Below the pieces are notes generated by a model, which saw only the letters and a program-made list of their open reading frames with translations, did no database searches and was not told the DNA's origin. Positions 22,201 through 32,368 of a stretch of 64,000 nucleotides of DNA are shown in pieces. The translations under genes were made by a program, and so were the position numbers. How positions within the stretch are numbered: the stretch's first letter is position 1; every line of letters begins with the position of its first letter. This DNA is from Symsagittifera roscoffensis (taxonomy: Eukaryota; Xenacoelomorpha; Acoela; Convolutidae), in NCBI RefSeq assembly GCF_963678635.1, contig NC_087064.1:27568189-27632188 (forward strand). The letters run 5' to 3'.

Positions 22201-25200
22201 TACGGTCCTATTACTATCAATTTCCTCCGGGACTACTTTTCTTTAGTCTAGTTGAATTGCTAGTAATAGATCACTCGCCAAGCTAAACTGAACCCAATGT
22301 TTACCATGTCCACTTTGAATTAAATCTTCTACTCCAAGATTGCAATATAAAAGCTATATCTCTATCAGCTTCTGCTCTAATTCCCAATATATGAGTTTCT
22401 CCCCCACTTTTAGCAAGGTGACCCATTCTCATTTCCAGCGGTTGGGCTGGGAAATACGCCACTTTCCGGTATTAATCTCGGGGTTCTCCATGCAATTTTG
22501 GGGTCAAAAAGCCCAAAAGTCAACTTAAGGTCACCCAGGGGTCAACCGGGGTCAAACTTCAATATTTGGGTTCAGAATCCCATGGGGGACTGAACTACCA
22601 AGTTTCATTCATATCCCGTTAATACTTCCAAAGTCATCCCATTTCAAGGGTCCATTATCACTTTTCCCGTTAAAAGGCTATTAACACCGAAAGGAGTTGC
22701 CGGAGGGGTTTCAATCACTGCGGGTCTTTTTTTCGGGAATGAGTTGTAGTATCTGATCCCGCCATAAAATCGGTATGCCCTCGCTCAATATTTTGCGTAA
22801 ATTGCCTATTTCCGGTTTAAGAGGTGTCAACCATCTAAAATTTCTATCTGTACTCTATTCCAATCCCGACCTTCTAGCTATCAGGGGAATATAGTTTGTC
22901 TATTAGGGGTCAAATTAAACCAAAAAGTCACCTCCGGAGAGCCAAGTAAATTTCCCGTCTGTTCATAGTATCTAGGAGACCTAATTCTCATGCTACGGTC
23001 CTATTATTATCAATTTCCTCTGGGACTACTTTTCTTTAGTCTAGTTGAATTGCTATTAATAGATCACTCGCCAAGCTAAACTGAAACAATGTTTATCAAG
23101 TCCACTTTGAATTAAATCCTCTACTCCAAGATTGCAATATAAAAGCTGTATCTCTATCAGCTTCTGCTCTAGTTCCCAATATATAAGTTTCTCCCCCAAT
23201 TTTAGCAAGGTGACCCATTCTCATTTCCAGCGGTTGGGCTGGGAAATACGCCACTTTCCGGTATTAATCTCGGGGTTTTCCATGCAATTTTGGGGTCAAA
23301 AAGCCCAAAGGTCAACTTAAGGTCACCCAGGGGTCAACCGTGGTCAAATTTCCATATTTGGGTTCAGAATATCATGGGGGACTGAACTACCAAGTTTCAT
23401 TCATATCCGGTTAATACTTCCAAAGTCATCCCATTTCAAGGGTCCATTATCATTTTTCCCGTTAAAAGGCTATTAACACCGAAAGGAGTTGCCGGAAGGG
23501 TTTCAATCACTGAGGGTCTTTTTTTTCGGGAATGAGTTGTAGTATCTGATCCCGCCATAAAATCGGTATGCCCTCGCTCAATATTTTGCGTAAATTGCCT
23601 ATTTCCGGTTTAAGAGGTGGTTTTCCAAAGTGCTAATAACTTCCGGTCCAACCGCCAGATTTGGTTCAAATTATAATACAAGATGTATCTTGTCACTACC
23701 TATCATCTCTCCAAGTTTCAGCTCCCTGTGCTCATCGGTGGCCGAGAAATGACTTCCGCAAGTTAGGGGTGGGTTTGTTTACTTTGGGCATAAAACCGGA
23801 AGTGGGGGTCTGAGGGGTCTGGGTTTCCAAACTTAAGCTCCCCTTAACTAGGCCTACAACCAACTAGAATTTGAGCCCAACAGCGCCGCTAGTTTCCGAG
23901 TTCTGATAGGGCCATTTACACTTCCGGGGACCGTTATCACTTGCCCCCCGAGGGTCTGACGGGTCCCGATTTTTGTATGCCCGGGTCAAATCATCTCTAG
24001 TATCGCTCCTCTGATTTTCATAACATTAGCTTTCTTAGTTCCAATTTGAGGGGGGAGGGGTTCGCCAATTTTGTCAAATTTTATTTTCTGGCATAGGAGG
24101 GACGATATCTTCGAAGATTGAACTATTTCGAACTTTACCCTTTGTTTGCTCTACTGCTTAACTTAATGAGGAATCAATCTTACGCTCAGGTTACTATAGC
24201 ATGTAATACAGTACAATCACCAATTCTACACGCTTGGTAATCTATAAATCGAAACTAAAATAAAAATCATTCACAATTTTATGGTGAATTTGACTTTTGT
24301 AATTAAAGAGCGTACTTTGTCTTCTTTTAATCAAATGAACAGGAGAAGGAAAATCGAAACATGAAAAATCAAGTTTCAGCACGATCAACTCGTAGTGTTT
24401 TTTCCTGAAAACAAATTATCACTGCGTTCTTATACTAATGTCTTAATTATGTTTATTGACACATACTAACTTCAAACTGAAATGAGGCAGAGTGTTTGGT
24501 CTTTTTGATAAGTTTGTACATGCAAACAATTTAGTTTGTACTCGCCATCATTGAGCTTCGGGGAAAACTTTTCAATTTTCAATTATTTAAAATAGTTTTT
24601 CCGAAGCAACTTTAGACACTTTATCCGACGATCCAAACATTTCACTCTGATGCGCGCACTCATGATTTATCTGTTTTCTAATTTAAAAATTATTTTGCTG
24701 CTTTTATTAGGGAAAATTATCATTTTCCAAAATCAAAGTTTTGAATAAATTTTTCCGTTGATACGAATCCGGCGTATTAAAAAACATTGAAGTTCACTGT
24801 TGCTTTGCGATGAAATCAACCTCATGCTAATAAGCTCCAACATGTTTGCGAAAAAATAGTGTATGAGAAAATGGTTGTATAGCTTTTATAAAGTTTGTAA
24901 TTAAACATATCATGTTTTTTTTTGTAATTTATTACTTGATTCAAACCACTTAGATTTCCGAATTCAAAACATTTGGTGGCAAACAGTTACCCCGCTAAAT
25001 GTACTTTTTGCCGTGCAAATTGCGTGCAAATTGTGTGAACTTGGTTTGCAGACTTAAATTAGTTTTTGGTTGAGTAAATACCGGTTATTCAACCACAAAT
25101 CAGATTATTAATGCCACAGTTGTATAATTTATGCATTCAAACATATACTTTTTCGATTTAATGTTTTATAAGTAACTTACAATATTAATTTTGATCTAGT

Positions 25201-28200
25201 TCTGTAGTCATATACACTTTTAACTCTTTTTTTTGTGAATATATACTCTCTTATACTCTTTTTTCATATACTCTTTCTGTGATCATTCTGTAATTTCATT
25301 CTTTCATTCTAAACAAAAAGCTCTGTTGGTCCAGTTTTCATCTTCTAAATTCACAAATAGTTATCGTTTCGGTTTTGACATTTTGTACTTTGGCACTCAT
25401 GAACCAGCCCCAATTCTTAAACCCCCCCCCCCCCCCCCAGCGATACATCTGGATGAGCCGATACTACGCAAAAAAAATTACATTTGACAAAAAAGAAAGA
25501 AACCTGACCTTTCAAACTTTCAAACAGGAGTAACGAAACGATTTGTCGAACTTGGTAAGCTTATTAAAAGATCTCCAATTATGTTTAAGGAAACGAAGGC
25601 AACATGTCAATGACATAAACAGTTCTAAGAAAATGTGGAGTAACAGTTTTTACTGAGTTTTTACTGAGCAAAGGGCGGATACCTTACGTTTTAAAAGGTC
25701 ATTCTTATGGTTTCCGAGAAAATTTTGACCGCTAATGAACTCCTTGTTTGATGGGAATTGAGCTTGAAAAGGACTTTGATTTTGAGCACGATTTTCTTAA
25801 ATTTAGTTTGAAGTTGCGACCACTGACAACAGACCACTGCGACAACTGATAACTTACGAAGTCCTCCATTCGATTATTGTCATCTGGCGTCTGATCCCAG
25901 TTTAACTTGAGTTCATCATTGGGTACAGCACTCTGCAGGCCCCCTTGAGTTCCCTCTTCCATCAACAGCTCCTCCTCTTCTAAACACTTCAAGTATCAGC
26001 AAACAATCAAAAATCCCAAATAATTTAAGCCAGCTTAGAAAAAAAACCTTGATGACCCATTTTTACTGAGTTTTTAAGTTTCAATCATCCAAGTTTTCAT
26101 TAACAAAAGTTTTCAGCTATTGAAAATTCAAAATCATCCATGTTTCTGAGGTGGATTTCTTGTCAATTATTTTGCTCATCAATACCTTCCCAATATCTTG
26201 TTTTTTTTTAATTTCACAATTTTTTTTTTGCTTTTTCCCAGCCATTCTTTAGCTTCTAAGTTCATGGCTCGCATAAGATCAAAATTGAAAGTTACGAAAA
26301 AGTTCACTTGAGTTTCAAACCTTCGATACTTTTATCAAATCGCATATCTTCAACTGACTGGGTCCCAATCGATCTACTCCTGGGTCTCCCTCCTCCGCTT
26401 TTGTCCTTGTCCTCTAACTTCTCACTCAGCTTCTCAAGTATTTTGTTCAGCCTCTCATCTTTGGTGATATCCATATTTGGAAACCCAAACGGACCCCAGG
26501 GCACTCCTCCCGAGAACGGCTGGTACGGCATGTAGTACCTGTTATTGGGGCTATTCCAAGGCCAAGCGGCTACGTTAGCAGCATACAATTTAGCAGTAGT
26601 ATCGGGGTCCAACGTTTTCCCCTTTTTACTTGGGTCCAGAATGTCCACGTATGGCTGGAGCCCGAGTGGTAGAAAGGGGTATTTTTGGTGATCTAGATTG
26701 GAGAGGTTTTGATTATTGTAAGGCGTGAATATATTCTGCATATCACCACATCCTTGGCACCTGAAAAACAAACTAAATACTTCTTGCGAACTTGCAATGC
26801 CGTCTACCTTAAGATAATATTTTAAAAAGTCTCTTTATGTGCCTTTTAATGAGCATTGAAAAGAGTGTGGTTGAACTTTTTGCGAAGCAGCGGGTGACTA
26901 AGTTGTATATTTTCATTTGTATTCAATATATCATGTCTGTTTTTGTTTTTAATACCTGGAATTAAACAATCCTGAAAAAAGTCATCTTTTATGTCCTCAT
27001 GTGGGAAAATGAGAAACCATGAACAACCTGAACATCCTAGGAAGACTGTGATCAGACGAGGTGCATGTTTTGCTGAGGTCCCCAGCCTTCAGACTCAAAA
27101 ACGGGTCTCTTGGTTTATTTCTTCTGAAGCTGCCATTTCCTGCAAATGAAAACTCTTGATTCTAGGAGAAAGTATTTTGTTTAACAACCAAAGCTTCGAA
27201 AAGACTCAATTCCTCGCTGAATCGGTTCATAATTTCTACTGTTTTCTTTCAAGTTGAAAATATTATAAAACTCAAAAATAGATATACGCACTCAAAAATA
27301 TAGAACATTTGGTATGCAAAAAAGAAAAAACTGGAACAAATAAGTTTACATTTTGTATGGCTCGAAAATTGTTTAAATAGCTCGAAAAATGTATAGCCCG
27401 AAAACTCATCCAAAAACTGTATGAACAAATTTTCAAAGGTTATGGTAGCTGAAATTTTGTTTACCGCTTAAGCCTAACTCCTCCAACTCGCGAAAGAGAT
27501 CTGCTATCTCCTCATCGTCGTCGTCATAAGCTTGGAACTTTCTAGATCGAGATCTTCCTCGTAGCGGTTCGTATCCATTAACTGTCCCACTTGAATATCT
27601 CGATGGACTTCCGTGCTGAACACGACTTGCTGGTCTATGACTGTGATATTTTTTATGCCTTGACGTAGGGGAGTGCAGTTTATTATCGCAGGTGATCCGA
27701 ACTGGACAGGCTGGACATCCGGTAGTTGAAGAGTAGTCTGAATATTCTTTTGTCCCTTGCAACCCTCTGAAACCATCTTTCTTCCCGTACTTTTCTATAA
27801 TATAATCGAAACAATTACTTGAAAATGTTCATTTTTACAAACATTGTCAAAGGTATTATGTTTTTATACAAAATTTGTAGTTCAAACTGTTGTTTATGCT
27901 TTTGATAATTAAAAATACATAAAAGAAATCAATGGAATTCAAAGTATTTCAAAAAGGTTTGGTGCTGAAATTTTTCTGGCGCTGAAATAACGAGATTTAT
28001 AAATTAAACCTTAAAAAAGTAAAAATATTCCTAACAAAGAAAAATTTACATCAGCTATTGCTTACCTAAAGTTTCCTCGATACTCCTAACTCGCTCTTTC
28101 AGCTGTTGCTGTGCCGTCGAATTAATGGTCGTCCCTTTGTTTGTCGGCCTAATGGGCGTAGTCGACGTCAGCAGATTTGTCTTGAAGTGCGTGATATCCT

Positions 28201-28405
28201 TCATTGTTTTGGGCGAAATCACTTCACCTCTGCCGCAATCAAGTAGATGACCTTTGTTGACCTTTGAGTACAGGTCACGTGGCTGAAGCGAAACTCGACA
28301 CCCGCAGTCCCGAATACGGCAACTTCGGCGCTGGCGAAGTCCATGTTTTTGACAAAGCCAATATTTATCCGATGCTGATGGACAATATTTACAGTTGGTG
28401 TACAT
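18927..28405 (-). CDS. unknown 582-residue protein with CxxC motifs and a basic tail, seven exons
   Basis: Exons in transcript order: 28405-28066, 27794-27465, 27139-27028, 26760-26321, 25979-25858, 19618-19504 and 19216-18927. Every junction has GT-AG ends and the phases agree (1,1,2,1,0,1), summing to 1749 nt including stop. The start ATG is preceded in frame by TAA 12 bp upstream. Visible: a Cys-rich N-terminus (C5, C8, C18, H21, C29, C34, C36), a CPACPVRITC segment in exon 2, and CQGCGD at the start of exon 4. A Tyr/Pro/Trp-rich stretch in exon 4 (MPYQPFSGGVPWGPFGFPNM) is followed by a charged helix (LNKILEKLSEKLEDKDK). An acidic exon 5 precedes a Trp-containing helix in exon 6 (AWAASKWWGMVKKR) and a Lys/Arg-rich C-terminus (RKSSRKRKEGKK). 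There are no signal peptide or membrane segments. I do not recognise the family. The CxxC pairs could bind zinc and the tail could be a nuclear signal, both inference. Confidence 0.72.
19504..19618 (-). CDS. exon 6 of the unknown CxxC protein
   Basis: Acceptor GTCCAG, donor ACG|GTCAGT. Frame MSGLPKTALELREMEL then AWAASKWWGMVKKRRELRKHYG, an amphipathic Trp/Arg/Lys-rich helix. It joins exon 7 in frame with no intervening exon. Confidence 0.68.
19844..20090. mobile_element. hAT-type MITE, internally deleted copy
   Basis: Left end CAGGGTGGATCTAGGAGG, right end CCACTAAATCAGCTGGTG. Contains the GGCGCGCGC and GGCGTCGAAGGCGCC hallmarks but lacks the central third (247 bp instead of about 410-440). 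The flanks CATAAGAT and TATAACAG match at only 5 of 8 positions, so the exact ends are approximate. Lies in the 6.2-kb intron. Confidence 0.7.
20683..20791. repeat. 52-bp inverted repeat with 5-nt loop
   Basis: The arms 20683-20734 and 20740-20791 are complementary apart from a few mismatches near the middle; the loop is TTTGG. Intronic. Could be a fold-back transposon remnant or a hairpin-forming RNA segment. No terminal duplication recognised. Confidence 0.85.
20990..24120. repeat. GC-richer unidentified repeat block within intron 5
   Basis: The composition shifts visibly at both edges to C/T-rich, GC-richer sequence. It contains a 51-bp direct repeat (21439-21489 and 21490-21540) and a 793-bp direct duplication. 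CCGGAA/TTCCGG motifs recur throughout. No convincing protein frame on either strand. It is probably a non-autonomous mobile element or a composite of several. Confidence 0.6.
22039..23619. repeat. 793-bp direct tandem duplication
   Basis: The unit 22039-22831 is repeated as 22832-23619 with scattered substitutions and small indels. Both start CATCTAAAATTTCTATCTG and end near TATTTCCGGTTTAAGAGGTG. Similar divergence along the whole length indicates a single duplication. Confidence 0.9.
24121..25857. other. intronic sequence, nothing recognised
   Basis: AT-rich. The only notable item is a run of 17 C at 25422-25438. Confidence 0.5.
25858..25979 (-). CDS. exon 5 of the unknown CxxC protein
   Basis: Acceptor GTTTAG, donor TTC|GTAAGT. 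Encodes an acidic segment (EEEELLMEEG...DQTPDDNNRMEDF). Followed by a 6.2-kb intron. Confidence 0.72.
26321..26760 (-). CDS. exon 4 of the unknown CxxC protein
   Basis: Acceptor TTTTTCAG, donor GAAG|GTTTGA. Reading past the donor would hit TGA after five codons. Starts within CQGCGD and holds the longest aromatic/proline-rich segment, then a coiled-coil-like charged helix and an RPRSRS patch. Confidence 0.75.
27028..27139 (-). CDS. exon 3 of the unknown CxxC protein
   Basis: Acceptor TTGCAG. The donor CAG|GTTGTT was chosen because only it gives the phase required by exon 4; other GT sites nearby would shift the frame. Encodes GNGSFRRNKPRDPFLSLKAG and a Ser-rich end. The donor choice is the least certain junction of the model. 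Confidence 0.6.
27465..27794 (-). CDS. exon 2 of the unknown CxxC protein
   Basis: Acceptor TTATAG, donor G|GTAAAC. Contains CPACP, a Ser/Arg/His-rich region (GRSRSRK), then an acidic run DDDDEE and the helix IADLFRELEELGL. Confidence 0.75.
28066..28405 (-). CDS. exon 1 of the unknown CxxC protein
   Basis: Starts MYTNCKYCPSASDKYWLCQK. The donor is TTTAG|GTAAGC. Encodes a cysteine- and arginine-rich head, then a Thr-rich linker and a helix (QQLKERVRSIEETL). Phase 1 at the 3' end. Confidence 0.75.
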
Positions 28406-28940
28406 AATTATAAATTACGTTTAGCAAACTCAATTTAACTTTTCGTAAAAACTACATTTACGTAACTTTAGAAGCTTATGTACTTTAACAACAATAAGAC
28501 TGTTCGTAAATCATTAACCCTTTTGGATGATATCTGTCAAAAACGTGGTGGCTTGAATTTTTTTTACACGAAAGTGTACTTTTCTATACTGGTGATATGT
28601 AAAATTTGGTGCATATTACATAACAAAGCACGATTTGAAGCTATTTTGTTAGCTGTTTTAAGTGCCAAAACAGCAAACGTTTTACAGATTACTAGCATAT
28701 ATAGTAGTTTTCGTTTTCATCTTTTGAGAGGCCAAATCAATAGATTCAAATAATGGTAAGCGAGGAGTAAGTCAGGTTTCTTCCGACGAACAGCTCCTAC
28801 GGAATTGAGAGCTTCAATGATGAATAACAGTTTTTTCTGGTTTGCTAGATTTGCGCAATAATTTCAGCTTATTGGATTTCAAATGTACAAAATAATACTG
28901 CTAGTTTTTTACCAAACAAAAAAGATCAATATGTTCTGAG
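28406..28940. other. 5' flank of the unknown CxxC gene
   Basis: Should contain the minus-strand promoter and 5' UTR. I see no TATA or initiator element that I would defend. Confidence 0.4.
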
Positions 28941-29348
28941 CACCAGTGGATTTAGGGAAGGGGGCGCGGGCGGACGCTCTCCTCCCCCCTCAGGGATTTG
29001 ACCCCCTGCCGTCCCAAAGGATTCCCCTTTGTACTATTTTGAGATATCCATTTTTGGCTGATTGACCCAAAAAAATTTCTAAAGTGTAAAGACGCCTTCA
29101 GCGCCAAAATAGACTTATTTTGAGGGGGGATCACGCGCCGAGAAAAGGCAACTTTTTTATTTAAAATTTTCCAAAGAGTGCCTAAAAGCGCTTTTCTTGG
29201 CTTGTTTCTTCAAAATTTTGCCTTTGCCGCAGAGAGTTTGGTCAGAATGTGGTTTTTATAATGATTTGGGAGAGCTCAGAAAATCATTATGGTAAAACTA
29301 AAAAAAATTCGCCCTTCCTCTTTCGAGAAAATCTTAGATCCGCCCCTG
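28941..29348. mobile_element. hAT-type MITE, reverse orientation
   Basis: 408 bp. Right end ATCCGCCCCTG, left end CACCAGTGGATTTAGG. The 8-bp flanks GTTCTGAG (28933-28940) and GTGCTGAG (29349-29356) match at 7 of 8 positions. Non-coding. Confidence 0.88.
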
Positions 29349-30150
29349 GTGCTGAGCATTACATGTGAAAAAAAATCAATTAAGACGACCTTTTAAAATA
29401 ATTACAGTGAATTGAAAATTGTTAGTTTGAGATATTTAGGCCAAAAATTCACCTAGCTCAGGTTCTTTTTTCTAAATTTTTATTCAAATCAACAGTTTTG
29501 AGACATTTGGTTTTTATTTGGCTTTTCAAGGTCTATTAACCAGTGTTCGTTTTATAAAACCTGATGAATTTTTCATAACCAAATGAAAAATTCTGAGATA
29601 AAAATTATCCTCGCGCCATATAAAAAGCAAAGTGATAGATTTTGCTCCTAAGAAATAAGCAAATATGGCAAAAAGCCTGCTTCAACCAATTTGGAAAAAT
29701 CTCTAAGACGGATTGAATTTCCGCTTACGCGTTATCAGGGCGAAATATATCGCGCGTAATTTGTCCCATATTGGCCAAAATGGCAAACTTAATACCTCCA
29801 TAACTCAAAAGTCATCAAAGGAGAAATTTTCTAAGTTTGGACCACATACAACATTACTTTTCAGTTAATATGAAAGAATCCGTCAAAATTGGCTAGTTGA
29901 AAGTCCAATTTTGTCCGCAGAAAAAGCCACCCCGAGCATAATACATTCCGTCACTTTTTTCTTAGAAAGTTGAACAGCAATACAAAACTTACGTGTTTCG
30001 ATAATGCAAAATCATGCAAGATCATTTCGGGATATTAAATAATCTGATCAGTTTGACAAGTATACGAGACCCAAAAATTGCCCAAAAAAATTTCAAATTG
30101 CCAAAAACTAATTATTTGGCTGAAAATAATTATTTGAAAAATGACATTAA
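29349..30150. other. intergenic, nothing recognised
   Basis: AT-rich with no repeat or coding signal that I can support. Confidence 0.5.
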
Positions 30151-31270
30151 TTATAAGTTAGCTTATTTGAATGCTTTAATTGGTTTTCTAATCAATAGGA
30201 TATCTTGACAAAGTCTTATATCTTACAAAAGTTTTCATATGCCATGATAACTTTATATCTTGACAAGACCATGATTCCCAAAGATTGCGAATTTTTTTTT
30301 GACAGAGTATCTGTGATAATTATTCTGGATATAAAGCCAAGCTCATAGCAAGTAACAAAGTTGTCTTGCCAACAAAGTAATGGCTAGAAAGCATTGTTGA
30401 AAAAAAAAAAAAACTTAGCCATGATCTTGTCAATTTTCTTAATGCTCAAAACATTAATTCTGGTTCCTGCGAATGGTAAAGGAGCTATCAATAGGCCTCA
30501 ACAAGCTTATGATAGTCTGTTTTTTTTTGTTTATAAATTAGCTTATTTGAATGCATTAATTGGTTTTCTAATCAATAGGATATCTTGACAAAGTCTTATA
30601 TCTTACAAAAAATTTCATATGCCATGATAACTTTATATCTTGACAAGACCTTGAGTCCCAAAGATTGAGAAATATTTTTTGACAGAGTATCTGTGATAAT
30701 TTTTCTGGATATAAAGCCAAGCTCTTAGCAAGTAACAAGGTTATCTTGCCAACAAAGTAATGGCTAGAAAGCATTGTTGAAAAAAAAATCAAATTTAGCC
30801 ATGATTTTGGCAATTTTCTTAATGCTCAAAACATTAATTCTGGTTCCTGCGAATGGTAATTGAGCTATCAATAGGCCTCAACAAGCTTATGATAGTCTGT
30901 TTTTTTTGTGTTTATAAATTAGCTTATTTGAATGCATTAATTGGTTTTCTAATCAATAGGATATCTTGACAAAATCTTATATCTTACAAAAATTTTCATA
31001 TGCCATGATAACTTTATATCTTGACAAGACCTTGAGTCCCAAAGATTGAGAAATATTTTTTGACAGAGTATCTGTGATAATTTTTCTGGATATAAAGCCA
31101 AGCTCTTAGGAAGTAACAAAGTTATCTTGCCAACAAAGTAATGGCTAGAAAGCATTGTTGAAAAAAAAAAAAAATTTAGCCATGATTAATTCTGGTTCCT
31201 GTGAATGGCAAAGGAGCTATCAATAAACCTCAACAAGCTTATGATAGTCTGTTTTTTTTTTGTGTTTTAA
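30150..31270. repeat. three tandem copies of a ~381-bp repeat
   Basis: The segment GCTTATTTGAATGC...TTGGTTTTCTAATCAATAGG starts at 30161, 30541 and 30922. Copies 2 and 3 are closest to each other; copy 3 is shortened near its end. The repeated minus-strand frames (30568-30813 and 30949-31155) are by-products of the duplication and not genes on present evidence. Confidence 0.92.
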
Positions 31271-31790
31271 CAAAAACAGAGGGGCGTTCAAAATATTGCC
31301 AAATTTGATAATATATACCATACACATAACAATGTCCGGTAAATTCAAAGAAGTTCGTTCAATGTCAAACAATGTTCAGTAAAATCGGACAAAGTCGAGC
31401 AAGTCGAATAATGTCCGGTAAAATCAATCAAAGTCGGAAAAGAACATCATTGGACTCAAAAAGTCGAAAACGGACATCGTTCGACTTAAAAGTCGAAGCC
31501 GTTTCGGTCGAATCATGAGTCGAGAACTTCAGCCCGTGTAGCCGACATTATTGTGAAGCAAATAGAACTATTTTTAATCTAACGTAAATTTATTCATCGT
31601 GACAAAAAATTCTAAAAATAAATTCAATCTAATAAGATTTTGTGCCCTCGAATCGCTTTTGTCCGAGCTCTTAAAAAAATATCTGACTTTGAATAAACTC
31701 ATTTTCTACTGTATGCATAAATAAAGTGAGTGCTTCTGGTACTAAAAATTGGCTAAGCATTTGAGTTATTTGGGGAATTCATTTTTGTTC
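31271..31790. other. intergenic with short GTCCGGTAAA/AAAGTCG repeats
   Basis: Between 31330 and 31500 the words TGTCCGGTAAA, AAAGTCG and AATGTC recur irregularly. The remainder is the 3' flank of the channel gene. Confidence 0.5.
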
Positions 31791-32368
31791 TTATGCGTCG
31801 AATTCTGAGATCTGATGTTTCCAATACTTCGCTTCAAGCTGATTGTGGACCAGGTTGAGACTCGAAGGGTGGCGCCCTGCTCCATGTCCCCCACCCATGT
31901 GACTCATTAAGCCAGAGTAAAAATGTGGGTGGTGATTGGGGCTATAATTACTCGTATTTTGATGCAGACTGGTTCTACTGGATAGAAGGTTCTTCATCGT
32001 CAACACCTGGACGTGTTTACTGGTTATATTTTTGGACAGACTCAGTTGGTACAAACAATCAAGATGTTCCATTTCGGTTGATTTTCTGTGTTTAACACGA
32101 CTGATTACGTTATAATAGTAAATGTGAAATGCAAGAACAGATAAAAACAGAAATGAGAAACTGATTTGGTCAGCGAGGGCGCAGTAACGATGCCACTCGG
32201 ATCCAATCATAAAAGCGAGACATGCGAACACAATGGTAAGTAGGCTTAAGAAAGAGATGGTCATGAAGCTGTACTTGTCCAGGAACGTCAGATAGGATAT
32301 AGTCGGCAGGTGGCCCGAGATTGTCAGTTTGAATGTCACTGATGTTAGAAGGAGAGTGAGGGTGGTAC
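31791..32368 (-). CDS. channel exon 6 (TM2-TM4, C-terminal tail, stop)
   Basis: Acceptor TATTCTAG. Encodes TM2 (TLTLLLTSVTFKLTI), TM3 (MTISFLSLLTIVFACLAFMI), the linker GSEWHRYCALAD, TM4 (ISFSFLFLSVLAFHIYYYNVI), then a basic stop-transfer RVKHRK. The roughly 100-residue tail contains HHPHFYSGLMSHMGGGHGAG. TAA at 31791-31793. Confidence 0.88.

Noticed and set aside
30568-31155. Two similar minus-strand ORFs of 68-81 codons
   Set aside because: They are explained by the 381-bp tandem repeat; no splice signals or protein-like conservation beyond DNA identity.
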